Shown here in pieces: positions 11,801 through 22,891 of a stretch of 64,000 nt of DNA; positions within the stretch are counted from its first letter, which is position 1; every line of letters begins with the position of its first letter. Source of the stretch: Gautieria morchelliformis (taxonomy: Eukaryota > Basidiomycota > Agaricomycetes > Gomphales > Gomphaceae). The notes under the pieces are model-generated. The model worked only from the letters and a program-made list of their open reading frames with translations, was not told the origin of the DNA and did no database searches. The position numbers were made by a program, and so were the translations under genes. Location: contig WHVA01000165.1 in the NCBI GenBank assembly GCA_015179125.1, positions 124,001-188,000 of the forward strand, written 5' to 3'.

Positions 11801-13291
11801 CACCTAACTGTGTTATGTTTCAGCAGCATTTTCACGTGCTGGTCCCATGCTCAGATACGCAAGATCGTGCGAGCGGTGCGGTCAAGTCCACAGAGACGAA
11901 AGCTCTGGATCGAAGAGGTTGACGCATCCTCACATAAAAGGGGAACCAATAGCCTGCAGGACAGTAATGCCAAGATGCTTATTCTGGATGTTAAGACACG
12001 CTGGTCCTCCACCCATCAAATGCTTCGTGCGTGTGTTTGTTCTTTTCCATACTATCCTAATGGACCTTCCCAGGCCGAGCTTTAGACTATCGACATGACA
12101 TTGATAACTATGTTGCAAAGAACAAAGAGTTGCGCACATATGAACTCGCCGAGGAGGACTGGGACGGAATCAAAGCAGTCACACTATGGCTCCGTTGCTT
12201 TCGGGATGCCACCACACAGATGTCAGCAACAAAACATACCACACTCTCCTCAACTCATGCCGTGTTCCAAGGCCTGCAAGAGGAGCTCGTAAAGCACTTG
12301 CGCAACCTCCCTGACAGCGCACCATTACAAATCCAAGACAGTCTGGTGCGGGCGCATCGCAAACTAAGCGACTACTTTTACAAGTTTGACCAGTCACCAT
12401 ACTACATCTGGGCTTCGAGTATGTACTATTTCGTGTTTATATAATTGCTAAACTTCTCTATATAGTGCTGGATCCCAGAATCACAATTGCAGGGCTGCAG
12501 GCTGATTACACAGATGATCTCGATGTGCTTGCACACATCGAGGCATCGAAGCATAGCATGGCAGAATATTACACTGACCATTATAGTAAGGGCAAGCCAT
12601 CTTCGAAGCAGCTGGGTTCCACCTCTACTATGCATAGCGATCTGAGCACTGGAGCTCTGCCAACTAGCGTCCGCGGCTCTCCGGAGAAGATTAATTTCAC
12701 GGCAAGGTATAACAATCGTGCACCTGCAATATCACATCGAAGTGAACTCGATGAATTCTTTCGACTCCCTGCTGAAATATGGGTCAAGTGCGACCCGGTG
12801 CAATGGTGGGGGGCCCGCAGGGCACAGTTCCCAACTTTGAGTCGCTTTGTGCGCGACATGATGACTATACCAGGTACGCTAACTCTATCAATTGCTTTGC
12901 TAGTACACTCAAACCAGACAGGTTCTGCTGTCGCTGTCGAGCGTATCTTCTCAGGGGGTCGGGATACAATCTCACTGCGACGGGCAAGTTTGAAGCCGGA
13001 TACAATCCGCACTCTAATGATTGTTAAGCAGAGAGTGAAATTAGCTCGCAATGGTAGTGAATAAGGATGTAGGGAATATGTCAGATGACTATGTAGTTAC
13101 TCAAACGCAAATTCAACTATCCCTATGGCCCCGTACCTCCCGTACGCCCGTATACGGCCGTATGGTGGCCGTACACGTACCGTGTGGCATGCTGGTGGTC
13201 CAGGATACGGAACGGATACGGTACGTGTGACACCGTAAAGTGGCCGTAAGACATACGGCCGTACCCGTATACGGTACGGTGCCGAGCCCTA
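8816..13291 (+). mobile_element. hAT superfamily DNA transposon, apparently complete
   Basis: A 4476-bp element with matching 19-bp terminal inverted repeats TAGGGCTCGGCACCGTACC and a perfect 8-bp target duplication CTAAGCAG at 8808-8815 and 13292-13299, the size typical of hAT. Both subterminal regions (about 8840-8998 and 13131-13290) are packed with copies of CGGCCGTA/TACGGCCG words, as expected of transposase-binding repeats. The interior encodes one multi-exon transposase in the plus direction. Ends, duplication and coding region all look whole, so the copy may be recent or still active. Confidence 0.93.
9175..13064 (+). CDS. hAT transposase with BED-type finger, 14 exons
   Basis: Cut-and-paste transposase. 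The start ATG at 9175 has a good context (CCCACCATGCC). Thirteen introns of about 42-81 bases, all with GT..AG ends, keep one frame open to the TAA at 13064, giving roughly 1,050 residues; example introns are 9548-9598 and 9920-9970. In order: an acidic, lysine-rich N-terminal region; a BED-like finger around 10.39-10.58 kb (RCYHGRRK then NHLRTHFPEMH); the RNase-H-like core with LSLDAWTS (first Asp, about 11.11 kb) and IVADNASNNDT (second Asp, about 11.41 kb); a CMPHTIH (CxxH) motif at about 11.52 kb; and the C-terminal hAT dimerisation region (AVAVERIFSGGRDTISLRR) at 12.9-13.05 kb. I did not place the catalytic Glu. I found no internal stop or frameshift in this model, though cDNA could shift single splice sites. 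Confidence 0.85.
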
Positions 13292-13299
13292 CTAAGCAG

Positions 13300-14139
13300 T
13301 AAAGTAACTACTTAACAAGGAATTAGACACTAAAGTAAGTGAATAACCCTAGCTGGGATTAGCAGCTTAGTAAGATGCAAGTCACACGAGGTCACATGTA
13401 GGATAGAAGATAGGTAGATTGGCTGATGAAAGGCAGGCAAAAAGGGCCTCCTTTTATATTGTATTGTACAGGCGCTTAACTAAGCGGTAGAACCTTCTAT
13501 CTATTAATGGAATGGGGGAATGAGTCACGAAGAAGCTCTCGGAATGTGTGGGAAGGTTCTGTCTGACTCATAATGACTCACAGTGACTTGAAATGACTCC
13601 TACAGGTGACTCCACTAGGTTTTCCACCATTCAGGGCTTGATTTGTCAGGAATGAGTCATTAATTGAGCCCATGTGATTCATGACAGCTTGGGTGAGTCA
13701 TGTGCATGTGACTCACCAAGGTGTGCATGAGTCAGTTGAGTCATTGAAGCTGTACAAGCAAATGACTAGGCTTTTCAAACTCAGAGGCTGAGTCTGAAGG
13801 AGCCACCTGACCGGATTTGTGGGCATGGGTGCACAAGCCGCGAGTGACGCGAGTGTCCGGTCGGAGTTTGAAATCGGAAGTCCGAAACAGAGTTGTGGGG
13901 ACGTGTGTATCCACAACTCTGCTGCACAGAAATAAGTGAGATTGAGTGAAGACAGCCTCGGAAAAATAGGTAGAATTCATAGATAATTAGAGGGCTGTTT
14001 GAATAGGCCTTATGAGGACAGTAGACATTTTTATGGGCGATAATTGGTTGCAAATTTACAATAAAGAGACATTTGAGGGCTGGTTGAACAGCTAGAACCA
14101 AGACCATATAGTGTGCTGGTTGAACAGCGGTTCCCATAC
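13300..14139. other. Gap right of hAT with a cluster of TGASTCA sites
   Basis: No gene is supported. Between 13521 and 13743 there are eight exact copies of TGAGTCA or TGACTCA, the binding site of AP-1/Gcn4-type bZIP factors, with further near matches. Just before the next LTR fragment the phrase GCTGGTTGAACAGC occurs twice (14077-14090 and 14112-14125). The stretch may belong to an old unrecognised repeat. Confidence 0.6.
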
Positions 14140-15336
14140 AACATGTTTATTTCCCATACTCAGATGCTCTGTTCTCCCATTCCCCCCCCCACCTCCGTGT
14201 TCGTTCTAATCGCCCTTGCTGTGTTCGGCAACCGATCTTCGCTATTCGCACCATTTACCATAGCCACGCTGTCAAAGCACAATCGACGTCTTTGGACCGA
14301 CTTGGCAGTCATCACTGGGCCTATTGCCTCCTCTACTCAACCCTCTTTCGATGGTGTTCCTATGATTGGATTGTCATGACTTGTGTATTTCCTGCACCTG
14401 GTTTTCCCCATTTCCCCTTTCGCCACTCATCCCCCGTGTTTACTTGGCTTCGCCCCCCACCTCGACCACTCCTCCCCTATGTCATCTCCATTCGCCCTTC
14501 CTCGCATTTCGCTGATCAGCCATTCGCTGCTCGCATCATTCGCCAGTAGGCACACCATCAAAACACGATCAACATCCCTACCCAGCATGATGGCTCGTCA
14601 GTAGCTCCATCAGCTTCTCGATCCAACCCCCTTTTGGTATTCATATGAGCATGGTGCGTTTGCGGGACGTCCTACCCATAGGTTGTGTGGGATCAACCCC
14701 AGTAGACAAAGAGCCCATGCAGGGTGGTGTATATGTGGGCCCCAAGACATGATTTCGTACATAGGTGCCTTCGCCACCTTTACTCTCCGTCGTTTCATGT
14801 TTTCCCTCTTCTCTCACTCTATTGTATGTTTATTTCATCTATGTTGTATCACGACTGTGCACCCCTATCCAACCCTGACTCGTGACAGCCTCTTTCCTAT
14901 TCGCTGATACCTTACGAGCATTCAGTATAAGTAGTTTACATTCGCATGTATATTCCTCAGTTCAATTATCATACGTCGTCCATCTTGTGCAAACTTGACC
15001 TCGCTGTGATCATCGTCTTGAGCCTTCTCTTGGAGATTTCTATCTTCAACCAGCAGAGGACTTAGGCATCACTGGTGAGTTCTCATACTTCATCTTCGTT
15101 ACCTTAGCCTTCATACTATTTTCTGTGCTGTTGGCGAAGGGATTGTCGCTACTTAGACAGCCCTTCCGTGACACCTTGCACGTTACATCGTCAAGTGCCA
15201 CGGGCTATTTCGCTATGACTGTAGATAGGGCGAGCTCCATTTGGGCAACCCTCTTATCTTGTGAACATTTGTTGGTTCACCTATTTGCCGAACGACATAC
15301 TTATTTGCACAAGTTATTCGGACATTCACCGTGTTT
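14140..15336 (+). repeat. Truncated LTR of the gag-only family, inverted
   Basis: Reverse-complement copy of the 1.27-kb LTR, from CATGTTTATTTCCCATACTC to about GGACATTCACCGTGTT. The terminal bases are missing at both ends and no target duplication can be seen, so it is an old, eroded copy. It is opposite in orientation to the LTRs at 23-1296, 6604-7802 and 20207-21477. Confidence 0.8.
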
Positions 15337-16351
15337 TACGGGTTAGTATTTGTAGTCCAAATATGTGCAAATAGCTGAGTTACTGCGGGCGTTCGGGAGT
15401 ATTCTGAGTTCAACAATGGCGGGTAAACTGACGCCTCTAACGCGTGCAGTTTGGATTAGTCTGCGGATGCACAAAGAAATATGATTTTGATTGTCACTCC
15501 AAATTCTATATATATTTTATGGCATGAATTCATGAACTCCTCATCCTATGGGCCATACACCTATTCAGATCCAAGTTACAGCAAACCTATGCACACAAAC
15601 ATTTAACTCATAACCCATTTACCTTAGTACACATAGACACAGCCCTTTTTATCATAGTCAGAATGTGCTTATGCCATTGAAAGCTCATGTACTAATTAGA
15701 GTACAAATGTCACCAATTCCCCGCATACGACATCACTGCTGCGCCTCCGTACCCCGCTCTTACTTGAATCCAGACGTATTGGTGCATAGTGAATGGTTCT
15801 GCTCATTATGCTGCGATCTCTGACTATATATAAAGACCTAACCGGAAGAGCATGACATTGAAATGGTGATCATTTATCTACACTGGGGGGCTTATTTTTC
15901 TGACATATGTTTTGTGTTGTCTTTAGCAGCCTGAACACTCTCACATCGTCCTGTACGTCACGGGCCTAACAGAGCGCATGTAGTCAGCTGTTCTTTTGGC
16001 ACCGCTGACTGATTTATCCTCGTTTATGACTTCATTTCCCCACAGCAAGGGTGTCTTTAATTCTAGCGAGAACACTTTCGATTGCACTCATATTACATTT
16101 TGACCAAACTGCCATGTTTCATATAGTGCGTTGGACGTTATATGAGTTGACTGTGTGCTGATTCGAGATTTTACCAACCTCACTTATTGTAGGATGGGTC
16201 TCTAGAGTGCATCTGCCAACCCCACAGCTGAAGCTCTTACCCTGATGGCCTCAATTGGATAGCTTGTGAGTATGCATATAGCAGCACTAGCTCCCTGCCC
16301 TTGTGACGGGGGCAGCGCTCTCAGCAGGCTCCCACCTGCGCCGCTCCCATT
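15337..16351. other. Gap between two inverted LTR fragments
   Basis: About 1 kb, AT-rich, with no reading frame worth reporting. A canonical TATA-like run (CTATATATAAAG, 15824-15835) is present but no gene follows it. Confidence 0.5.
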
Positions 16352-17382
16352 TGTCATGACCTGTCTATTTCCCTTACCCCGCTGCCTCTACGTGCCCCCT
16401 CGTCACTCCCTAGCATCTTCGCCAGAGTTCGCCTCACCCTCCGATCACTCCTCCTCCACGTCCACTCTATTCGCTGTTCGCCCCATTCTCCAAACCACTA
16501 TTCGCTGCTCACACATTTAGCCAGCAGGCACGCCATCAAATACGATCGATACCATTTACCCGGCATGATGGTTCATCACTAACCCCATCATCTTCTTAAT
16601 CCAACCCCTTTGGGTGTTCATATGGCCAAAGTGTGTTCGCGGGACGTCCCTTCCGTAGGTCGTGTGGGATCAACCCAGTGGACGAAGAGTCTGTGCAGGG
16701 TGGCGTGTATGTGGGTCCCAAGACATGGTTTCGTACATAAGTACCTTCGCCACCTTTACTCTCCATCGTTTCATGTTCGCACTCTTCCCTCACTCTATTG
16801 TATGTTTATTCCATCTACTTAGTATCATGACTGCGCACCCCTACCCAACCCTGACTCACGATGGCCTCTTTCCCATTCACTGATACCTTATGAACATTCG
16901 ATATAAGTAGTTTACAGTCACATGTATATTCTCCAGTTCAATTATCATACGTCATCCATCTTGTGCAAACTTGACCTCGCTGTGATCATCGTCTTGAGCC
17001 TTCTCTTGGAGATTTCTATCTTCGACCAGCAAAGGACTTAGGCATCACTGGTGAGTTCTCATACTTCATCTTCGTTCCCTTAGCCTTTGAACTATTTTCT
17101 GCGCTGCCGGAGAAGGGCTCCAAAGGAGCACCTTCGCCGGCGAAGGGATTGTCACTACTTAAGCAACCCTTCCGTGACACCTTGCACGTTACATCGTCAA
17201 GTGCCATGGGCCATTTCGCTACGACTGTAGATAGGGCAAGCTCCGTTCGGGTAACCCTCTTATCTTGTGGACATTTATTGGTTCACCTATTTGCCGAACG
17301 GCATACCTATTCGCACAAGTTATTCAGGCACTCACTGTGTTCACCAATACACGATATTAACACCTAAAAACCAATCTTGACA
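16352..17382 (+). repeat. Partial LTR of the gag-only family, inverted
   Basis: A second reverse-complement LTR copy. It begins inside the LTR (TTTGTCATGACCTGTC) and keeps the true outer end, AACCAATCTTGACA, at 17382. About 200 bp of the other end is missing. Confidence 0.8.
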
Positions 17383-17601
17383 CCATTCAGCACAACAGGC
17401 TCGCTCCCAGATGAGTTTGAACTGAAGGCTGCACCGAGTGAGTTGAAAAAGGTGCATGCTTCCATGTTGTAATTGTATTCCCCTCATCTTTTTGAAACCA
17501 TTCGTCCGCTCGTCCTTCATTATGTAACACCATGGACACTTGTTCTACTTTGTCCCTCTATGCCATTGTTAAGTAGGGCCATGTTCTTCCTCTCGTGCTT
17601 G

Positions 17602-17833
17602 TGAAAATGTCTTTGCGCTGCTAAAGACAGGTTATCTCAGTGCAGTTTCACTATGTATATAGTAAAGTACCTAAAGACAGGTTATCTGTGGGGACATGGT
17701 AAGTAAACTGTCTGCCCGACGACAGGCAAGTCTCACCTCAGTGAATGGCAGTTTCACTGAGATGTGATGATGTTCTAGCGAGATTATATAATGGCATCAT
17801 GGTCCGTGCGTTCTCTGCTTACTAACACTAACA
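17602..17833 (-). repeat. Copia 3' LTR
   Basis: A 232-bp terminal repeat, TGAAAATG to CTAACA, downstream end of the minus-strand copia element. It contains the stem-loop CTCAGTGAA..TTCACTGAG at 17737-17761. Confidence 0.9.
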
Positions 17834-17867
17834 CTCCCCCTTAAGCTGAACACACTCCAACCGATAT

Positions 17868-18986
17868 TCAAAGGCAAGCGAGCTGCAGGGCTGTCAGGGC
17901 CTTTGTGAGCATGTCTGCCGGCATGTCGCCGGTAGGGCAGTAGTCGATGGAAATCAGGCCGCATTTGACCACATCATGGATGAAGTGGTACCCCGCGTCA
18001 ATATGTTTAGTGTGTGCCTTGAACTGGTCGTTCTTCGAGACTGATATCGCTGACTGGTTATCGCAGTATAGGGTGATGGGCTGTGTGAGAGATCGGGCGA
18101 TTTTGGCAATGAACATGCAGATCCATAGGGTTTCCTTTGCTGTGTGAGTGGCAGCTATATATTCCACTTCAGTTGTGGATAACGCGATGACGGATTGTTT
18201 TTTCAAGCTCCAGGAAACGGCACCTCGGTCTATGGTGAACACATACCCAGAAATCGAATGATGATGGTGCTGTGAAGCTCCATCGGCATCCGAAAACCCT
18301 TCAAGTCTGGTGTGTTCTTGTTTCCCTGGCTTCGCCCATGTCCACCGATTCCTGACACCGATAACTAACTTCTGGTCAATCGTTCCTTTCAGGTAACGAA
18401 AGACTTGCTTCACCTCTTCCCAATGAGGCCACCCCGGGTTCTGCATGAACTGCAACAAGAAGGTGACAGCAAACATGATGTCCGGCCTCATTCTGAGGGC
18501 TGCGTACATCAAGGATCCGATGGCTTCGCAGTACGGGACTCCCTGGACGGCTTCGTAGTGGCGTGGCGTGACAGGGCATTGAGCTAGGCTCAATTTGTGA
18601 TGTGGGTCAGGTGGGGTTGACAGGCCCTTTGCATCTTGTAGCCCAAATCTCTCCAGTATCTTCGTAATATACACATGTTGAGAGAATGATATTGTTCTAG
18701 CTTTCCTGTCTCTTGCGACTTCAATGCCAAGCATCCAGTGTAGGTCGCCTAGATCCTTAATTTTGACCTCCTGGCTAAGTTCCAACTTGAACTTGCGGAT
18801 AACATCTCTCGTGCTTCCAGCAATAGTCATATCATCAACATCTGCAGCAACGAGTAAAGTGTTATTGTCTTCCTGCTTGAGGAATACGGCATGTTCAACC
18901 TGGCATCTCCTAAACCGGAGTTTGAACATGATCGTGCACAGGTGGTCGTACCACTCGTGCCCGGACTGTCTCAGTCCGTAGATCAC
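17868..18986 (-). pseudogene. Copia reverse transcriptase C-terminal part and RNase H
   Basis: Minus-strand coding with copia hallmarks: the AADVDDMTIAG (catalytic xVDD) motif of reverse transcriptase, the conserved DLGDLHWMLGIEV stretch, a Ty1-type SDADGASQHHH/SISGYVF RNase H start and the ALSTTEVEYIAAT motif. It belongs to the element 17602-24565 and is a fossil. Confidence 0.9.
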
Positions 18987-19053
18987 TCATTTTAGGAGGC
19001 ATACGTGGTTCTCTTTGCCTTGAACCTCGTATCCTCTGGGCTGGCGCATGTAG

Positions 19054-19550
19054 TGTAGAGGACAGGAATTATAGGCAGTAGGTATGGACTTGTTGCTCAA
19101 AAGAATAGACTAGAAATTAATTCACTCTCTCAGTGAATTTAGTTGTCACTATAAATATATTATACACTACCTAGAAATTAATTCACTACAGAGGATTTCT
19201 AGGTCAATAAATCGAAAGAATGCTAGACTAATTTACTTGCCTCTCTCAGTGAATTTAGTTGTCACTGAGAGAGGGGGAAACTGTTTCACTGCGCATGTAC
19301 TACTACCCGGCCCTTTAGCGCCCAAGAGCTCGCGCGTCGAAGTCATTTCAGACTCCGCTAGGTGCAGCCGCTTGTGAAAGTAGGAATAACAAAATGAAAT
19401 AGAGAGACAGGGAGTGAGTGGAAAATTTCGAAAATCACCAGAGAAATGGATGCATGATACAAGAACAACATGAGAAGAAATTGAGAAAGCACACAACAAA
19501 TTGGATATATTATGCTTGATTTTGGTGCAGGAGCATCAATGCACCCAACA
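19054..19550. mobile_element. Solo LTR of an unrelated family inside copia
   Basis: A 497-bp insertion starting TGTAGAGG and ending CCCAACA, flanked by the 5-bp target duplication TGTAG at 19049-19053 and 19551-19555. TG..CA ends, 5-bp duplication, about 500 bp and no coding fit a solo LTR. It carries a perfect 13-bp-arm hairpin (19240-19252 with 19262-19274) and TATA-like sequence near 19150. It has no sequence match to the other LTRs here except the hairpin core. Confidence 0.75.
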
Positions 19551-19555
19551 TGTAG

Positions 19556-20097
19556 ATGGTCTCTCTCAGCTGTGCATTGAGGTAGGCTCCTTGCACATCT
19601 GTCTGTTCCAGCTCCCAGTTGTTTCTGACTGCAAAGGCCGCGATGATCCGTATTGCTGAGAGCTTCACTGTTGGTGCGAAGGTCTCATTATAGTCTATGC
19701 CTTCGACTTGCGTGAACCCCTGGGCAATGACCCTGCTTTTGCGGCTGACAAGGTTGCCGCTCGCGTCGTGCTTATAGTGTAGAACGATCCGACTTCCAAC
19801 GATGTTCGCGTCCTCAGGTGGCTCTACCAGTTCCCAGGTGCCAACTTCTTCGTGCTGTTTTAGCTCCTTTTTTATTGACGCGTCCCATTCTAGCCAGTCA
19901 TCAAGTTTTTGGGCTTCCTCAGCGTTCTTGGGGTCATTTCCCACGCTTTGTGCTGCTATCATCGCGTACTCCATATACTCCCCCTCAAGTTCAACATCGT
20001 CGCAGTCCGAATTGACGGGGTACTTGGAATCATAGAGGGCTGTGATGGCAGCGGTCTCCCTGGAGTCTCCACCTGAGTTTTGGGGTGGGATCGGCAT
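19556..20097 (-). pseudogene. Copia reverse transcriptase N-terminal part
   Basis: Minus-strand coding with the conserved start of copia reverse transcriptase: KSRVIAQGFTQVEGIDYNET, FAPTVKLSAIR and QTDVQGAYLNA. The solo LTR 19054-19550 sits directly downstream. Part of the fossil element 17602-24565. Confidence 0.85.
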
Positions 20098-20206
20098 GCC
20101 ACGCAGATACGCAGGTGCGTTCGCACGTCCGGAGCTCGTGCCCTGGCCCTAAGCGATATTCGTGGACATACGCTGACGGTTTGCATAGTCTATGTCCGCG
20201 CCCTTG

Positions 20207-21477
20207 TGTCAAGACTGGTTTTTAGGCGTTAATATCGTGTATTAGTGAACCCAGCGAATGCCCGAATAACTTGTGCGAATAAGTATGCCGTTCGGCGAAT
20301 AGGTGAACCAACAAATGTTCACAAGATAAGGGGGTTGCCCGAATGGAGTTCACCCTCTCTACAGTCGTAGCGAAGTAGCCCGTGGCTCTTGACGATGTAA
20401 CGTGCAAGGTGTCATGGAAGGGCCGTCTAAGTAGCGACAATCCCTTTGCCGGCGAAGGTGCTCCTTCGGAGTCCTTCGCCAACAGCACAGAAAATAGTTT
20501 GAAGGCTAAGGTAAGAAGATGAAGTATGAGAACTCACCAGTGATGCCTAAGTCCTCTGCTGGTTGAAGATAGAAATCTCCAAGAGAAGGCTCAAGACGAT
20601 GATCACAGCGAGGTCAAGTTTGCACAAGATGGACAACGTATGATAATTGAACTGGGGAATATACATGCGAATGCAAACTACTTATATCAAATGCTCGTAA
20701 GGTATCAGCGAATAGGAAAGAGGCTGTCACGAGTCAGTGTTGGATAGGGGTGCGCAGTCATGATACAACATAGATGAAATACACATACAATAGAGTGAGG
20801 GAAGAGGGAGAACATGAAACGACGGAGAGTGAAGGTGGCGAAGGCACCTATGTACGAAATCATGTCTTGGGGCCCGCATATACACCGCCCTGCACGGGTT
20901 CTTCATCTACTGGGTTGATCCCACACGACCTACAGGTAGGACACCCCGCGAACACACCCTGCTCATATGAACACCAAAAGGGGGTTGGATCGAGAAGCTG
21001 ATGGAGCTACTGATGAGCCATCATGCCGGGTAGGGATGTCGATCATGATTTGATCGTGCGCCTGCTGGCGAATGATGCGAGCAGCGAATGGCTGTTCAGC
21101 GAAATGCGAGGAAGGGCGAACGGAGATGATGGAGGGGAGGAGTGGTCGAGGTGGAGGGCGAAGCCGAGCGAACACGGAGGAGGAGTGGCGAAAGGCGAAA
21201 TGGGGGTAACAAGGTGCAGGAAATACACAAGTCATGATAATCCGATTATCAGAACACCATCGAAAGGGGGTTGAGCAGAGGAGGTAATAGGCCCAGCAAT
21301 GACTGCCAAGTCAGCCCAAAGACGTCGATCGTGCGTTAACGGCGTGGCTATAGTAATTGGCGCGAACAGCGAGAATCGGTTGCCAAACACGGCAATGGCG
21401 ATCAGAACGAACACGGAGGTGGAGTGGGAAATGGGAGAACAGAGCATCTGAGTATGAGAAATAAACGCGTCATGACA
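20207..21477 (-). mobile_element. Solo LTR of the gag-only family inside copia
   Basis: A 1271-bp full-length LTR, TGTCAAGACTGG to CATGACA, with a perfect 5-bp target duplication CCTTG at 20202-20206 and 21478-21482. No internal region is left, as expected after recombination between two LTRs. It interrupts the copia element, so it is younger than copia. Confidence 0.92.
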
Positions 21478-21815
21478 CCTTGCTCGGGTCCCGTTGCAGG
21501 TTCAGGTGGCTCAAAACCTTTGAGCGGGTCCACTTGCAGTGCTTGCGGATGCAGAGCTATCTCTTGGCTCGTATTTTCTTGAGGTAAGTCGTGACTTTGG
21601 TTTGGAGCAACACGCTGACTGCGCTGTGTGCTCTCCCCCTCATTCTCGGCCAATCCATCGCTCAGACCAACGGTGACATTATTGTCAAACGTGATATTGC
21701 GTTCATCGGTCACGCGTTGTTTCCCCAGCCAATAAACTTGGTGAGCTTGACTTTGCCTGCTATATCCAACCCAGCACCCTTCATCCGCTTTTGCGTCTAG
21801 CTTCCCGCGATCCTC

Positions 21816-22484
21816 CTATAGCACCCAGACCTTGGCGCCCCATTCCAGTAAGTTTGACAAATCCGGTTTTTTGTTGAACATGAGCTCATAGGGGGTTTTC
21901 CCGTCCAACAGGTAAGTGGATGTGCGGTTCTTGAGCCAGACCGCATGTTGAACGGACTCCGGCCATAAGAATTTTGGTAAGTCGGCTGCGTAGTGCATGG
22001 TGCGTGCATGCTCGATCAAGGTACGGTTTAGTCATTCTGCTACGCCGTTCTGCTCGGGCGTATCATGGACGGTAAGACTTCGGACTGTGCCCTTCGACTT
22101 CAGATGCTGATCGAACTCCTCGGATAAATATTCTCCCCCTCAATCACTTTGAAGTCGTTTGACTTTCCCGCCATGCTGTGTCTCTATCCAAGCCTCGTAC
22201 TGCTTGTAGCAAGTAAGTACCTCACTTTTTCTTTTCATTAGTTCGACGCGCGACCAGCAGGTGAAATCGTCAGTGAAACTGCTGAAGTATTCCCTCCCAT
22301 CGTAGCTCTGAGGTGTGGTAGGTCCCCATACATCGCTATGTATTTTTTCACTGAGCTTTGTAGCTCGCGGCCCTATCCTTTCCCTAGGAATAGGCTTGCG
22401 CATCATTTTCCCTTGCGTACAAGAGGTACAGAACGTAGGTACACTCTTCTTATCTACCTCGATGCCAGTGATGACACCTCTGAT
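21816..22484 (-). pseudogene. Copia integrase core region
   Basis: Minus-strand coding with copia integrase features: FCTSCTQGKM (Cys pair of the zinc-binding region), KIHSDVWGP, YFSSFTDDFTCW and, further on, DGKTPYELMF. It lies between two nested insertions and is a fossil part of 17602-24565. Confidence 0.8.
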
Positions 22485-22487
22485 TAA

Positions 22488-22888
22488 CACTGGAGGCATA
22501 GCAAAATTTTCTGGTCAGAAAAACTGTTCAAAAAACTGTAAAGATATTCCAAAAAATTTCCAGGTTTTTTATGTAAAAAAACTTTAACAAAATTTTGTGT
22601 TTTTGTTACAATTTGTTGAGCAAGAAAATCGCAAAAAAATTTAAAGTTTTTTGCAGGGTTTTTTATGTGTCTTTATATGTTTCTTTGTGAAAACACAAAG
22701 AAACACATAACAAAACACTGCAAAAAACTTTGAATTTTTTTACAATTTTCTTGCTCAACAAATTCTAACAAAAACACAAAATTTTGTTAAAGTTTTTTTT
22801 TACATAAAAAACACTGAGAAAATTTGGAATATCTTTACAGTTTTTTGAACAGTTTTTCAGACCAGAAAACCTTTCTATGCCTGCAGTG
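22488..22888. mobile_element. Fold-back MITE with TAA target duplication
   Basis: A 401-bp, very AT-rich, nearly perfect long palindrome. The left arm begins CACTGGAGGCATAG and the right arm, read on the other strand, CACTGCAGGCATAG. The arms meet around 22,690-22,700 (TTTCTTTGTG / CACAAAGAAA). The duplication TAA is at 22485-22487 and 22889-22891. TAA duplication and CACTG-type ends suggest a PIF/Harbinger-derived MITE, but the fold-back form and the lack of coding leave the superfamily uncertain. It sits inside the copia integrase region. Confidence 0.85.
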
Positions 22889-22891
22889 TAA

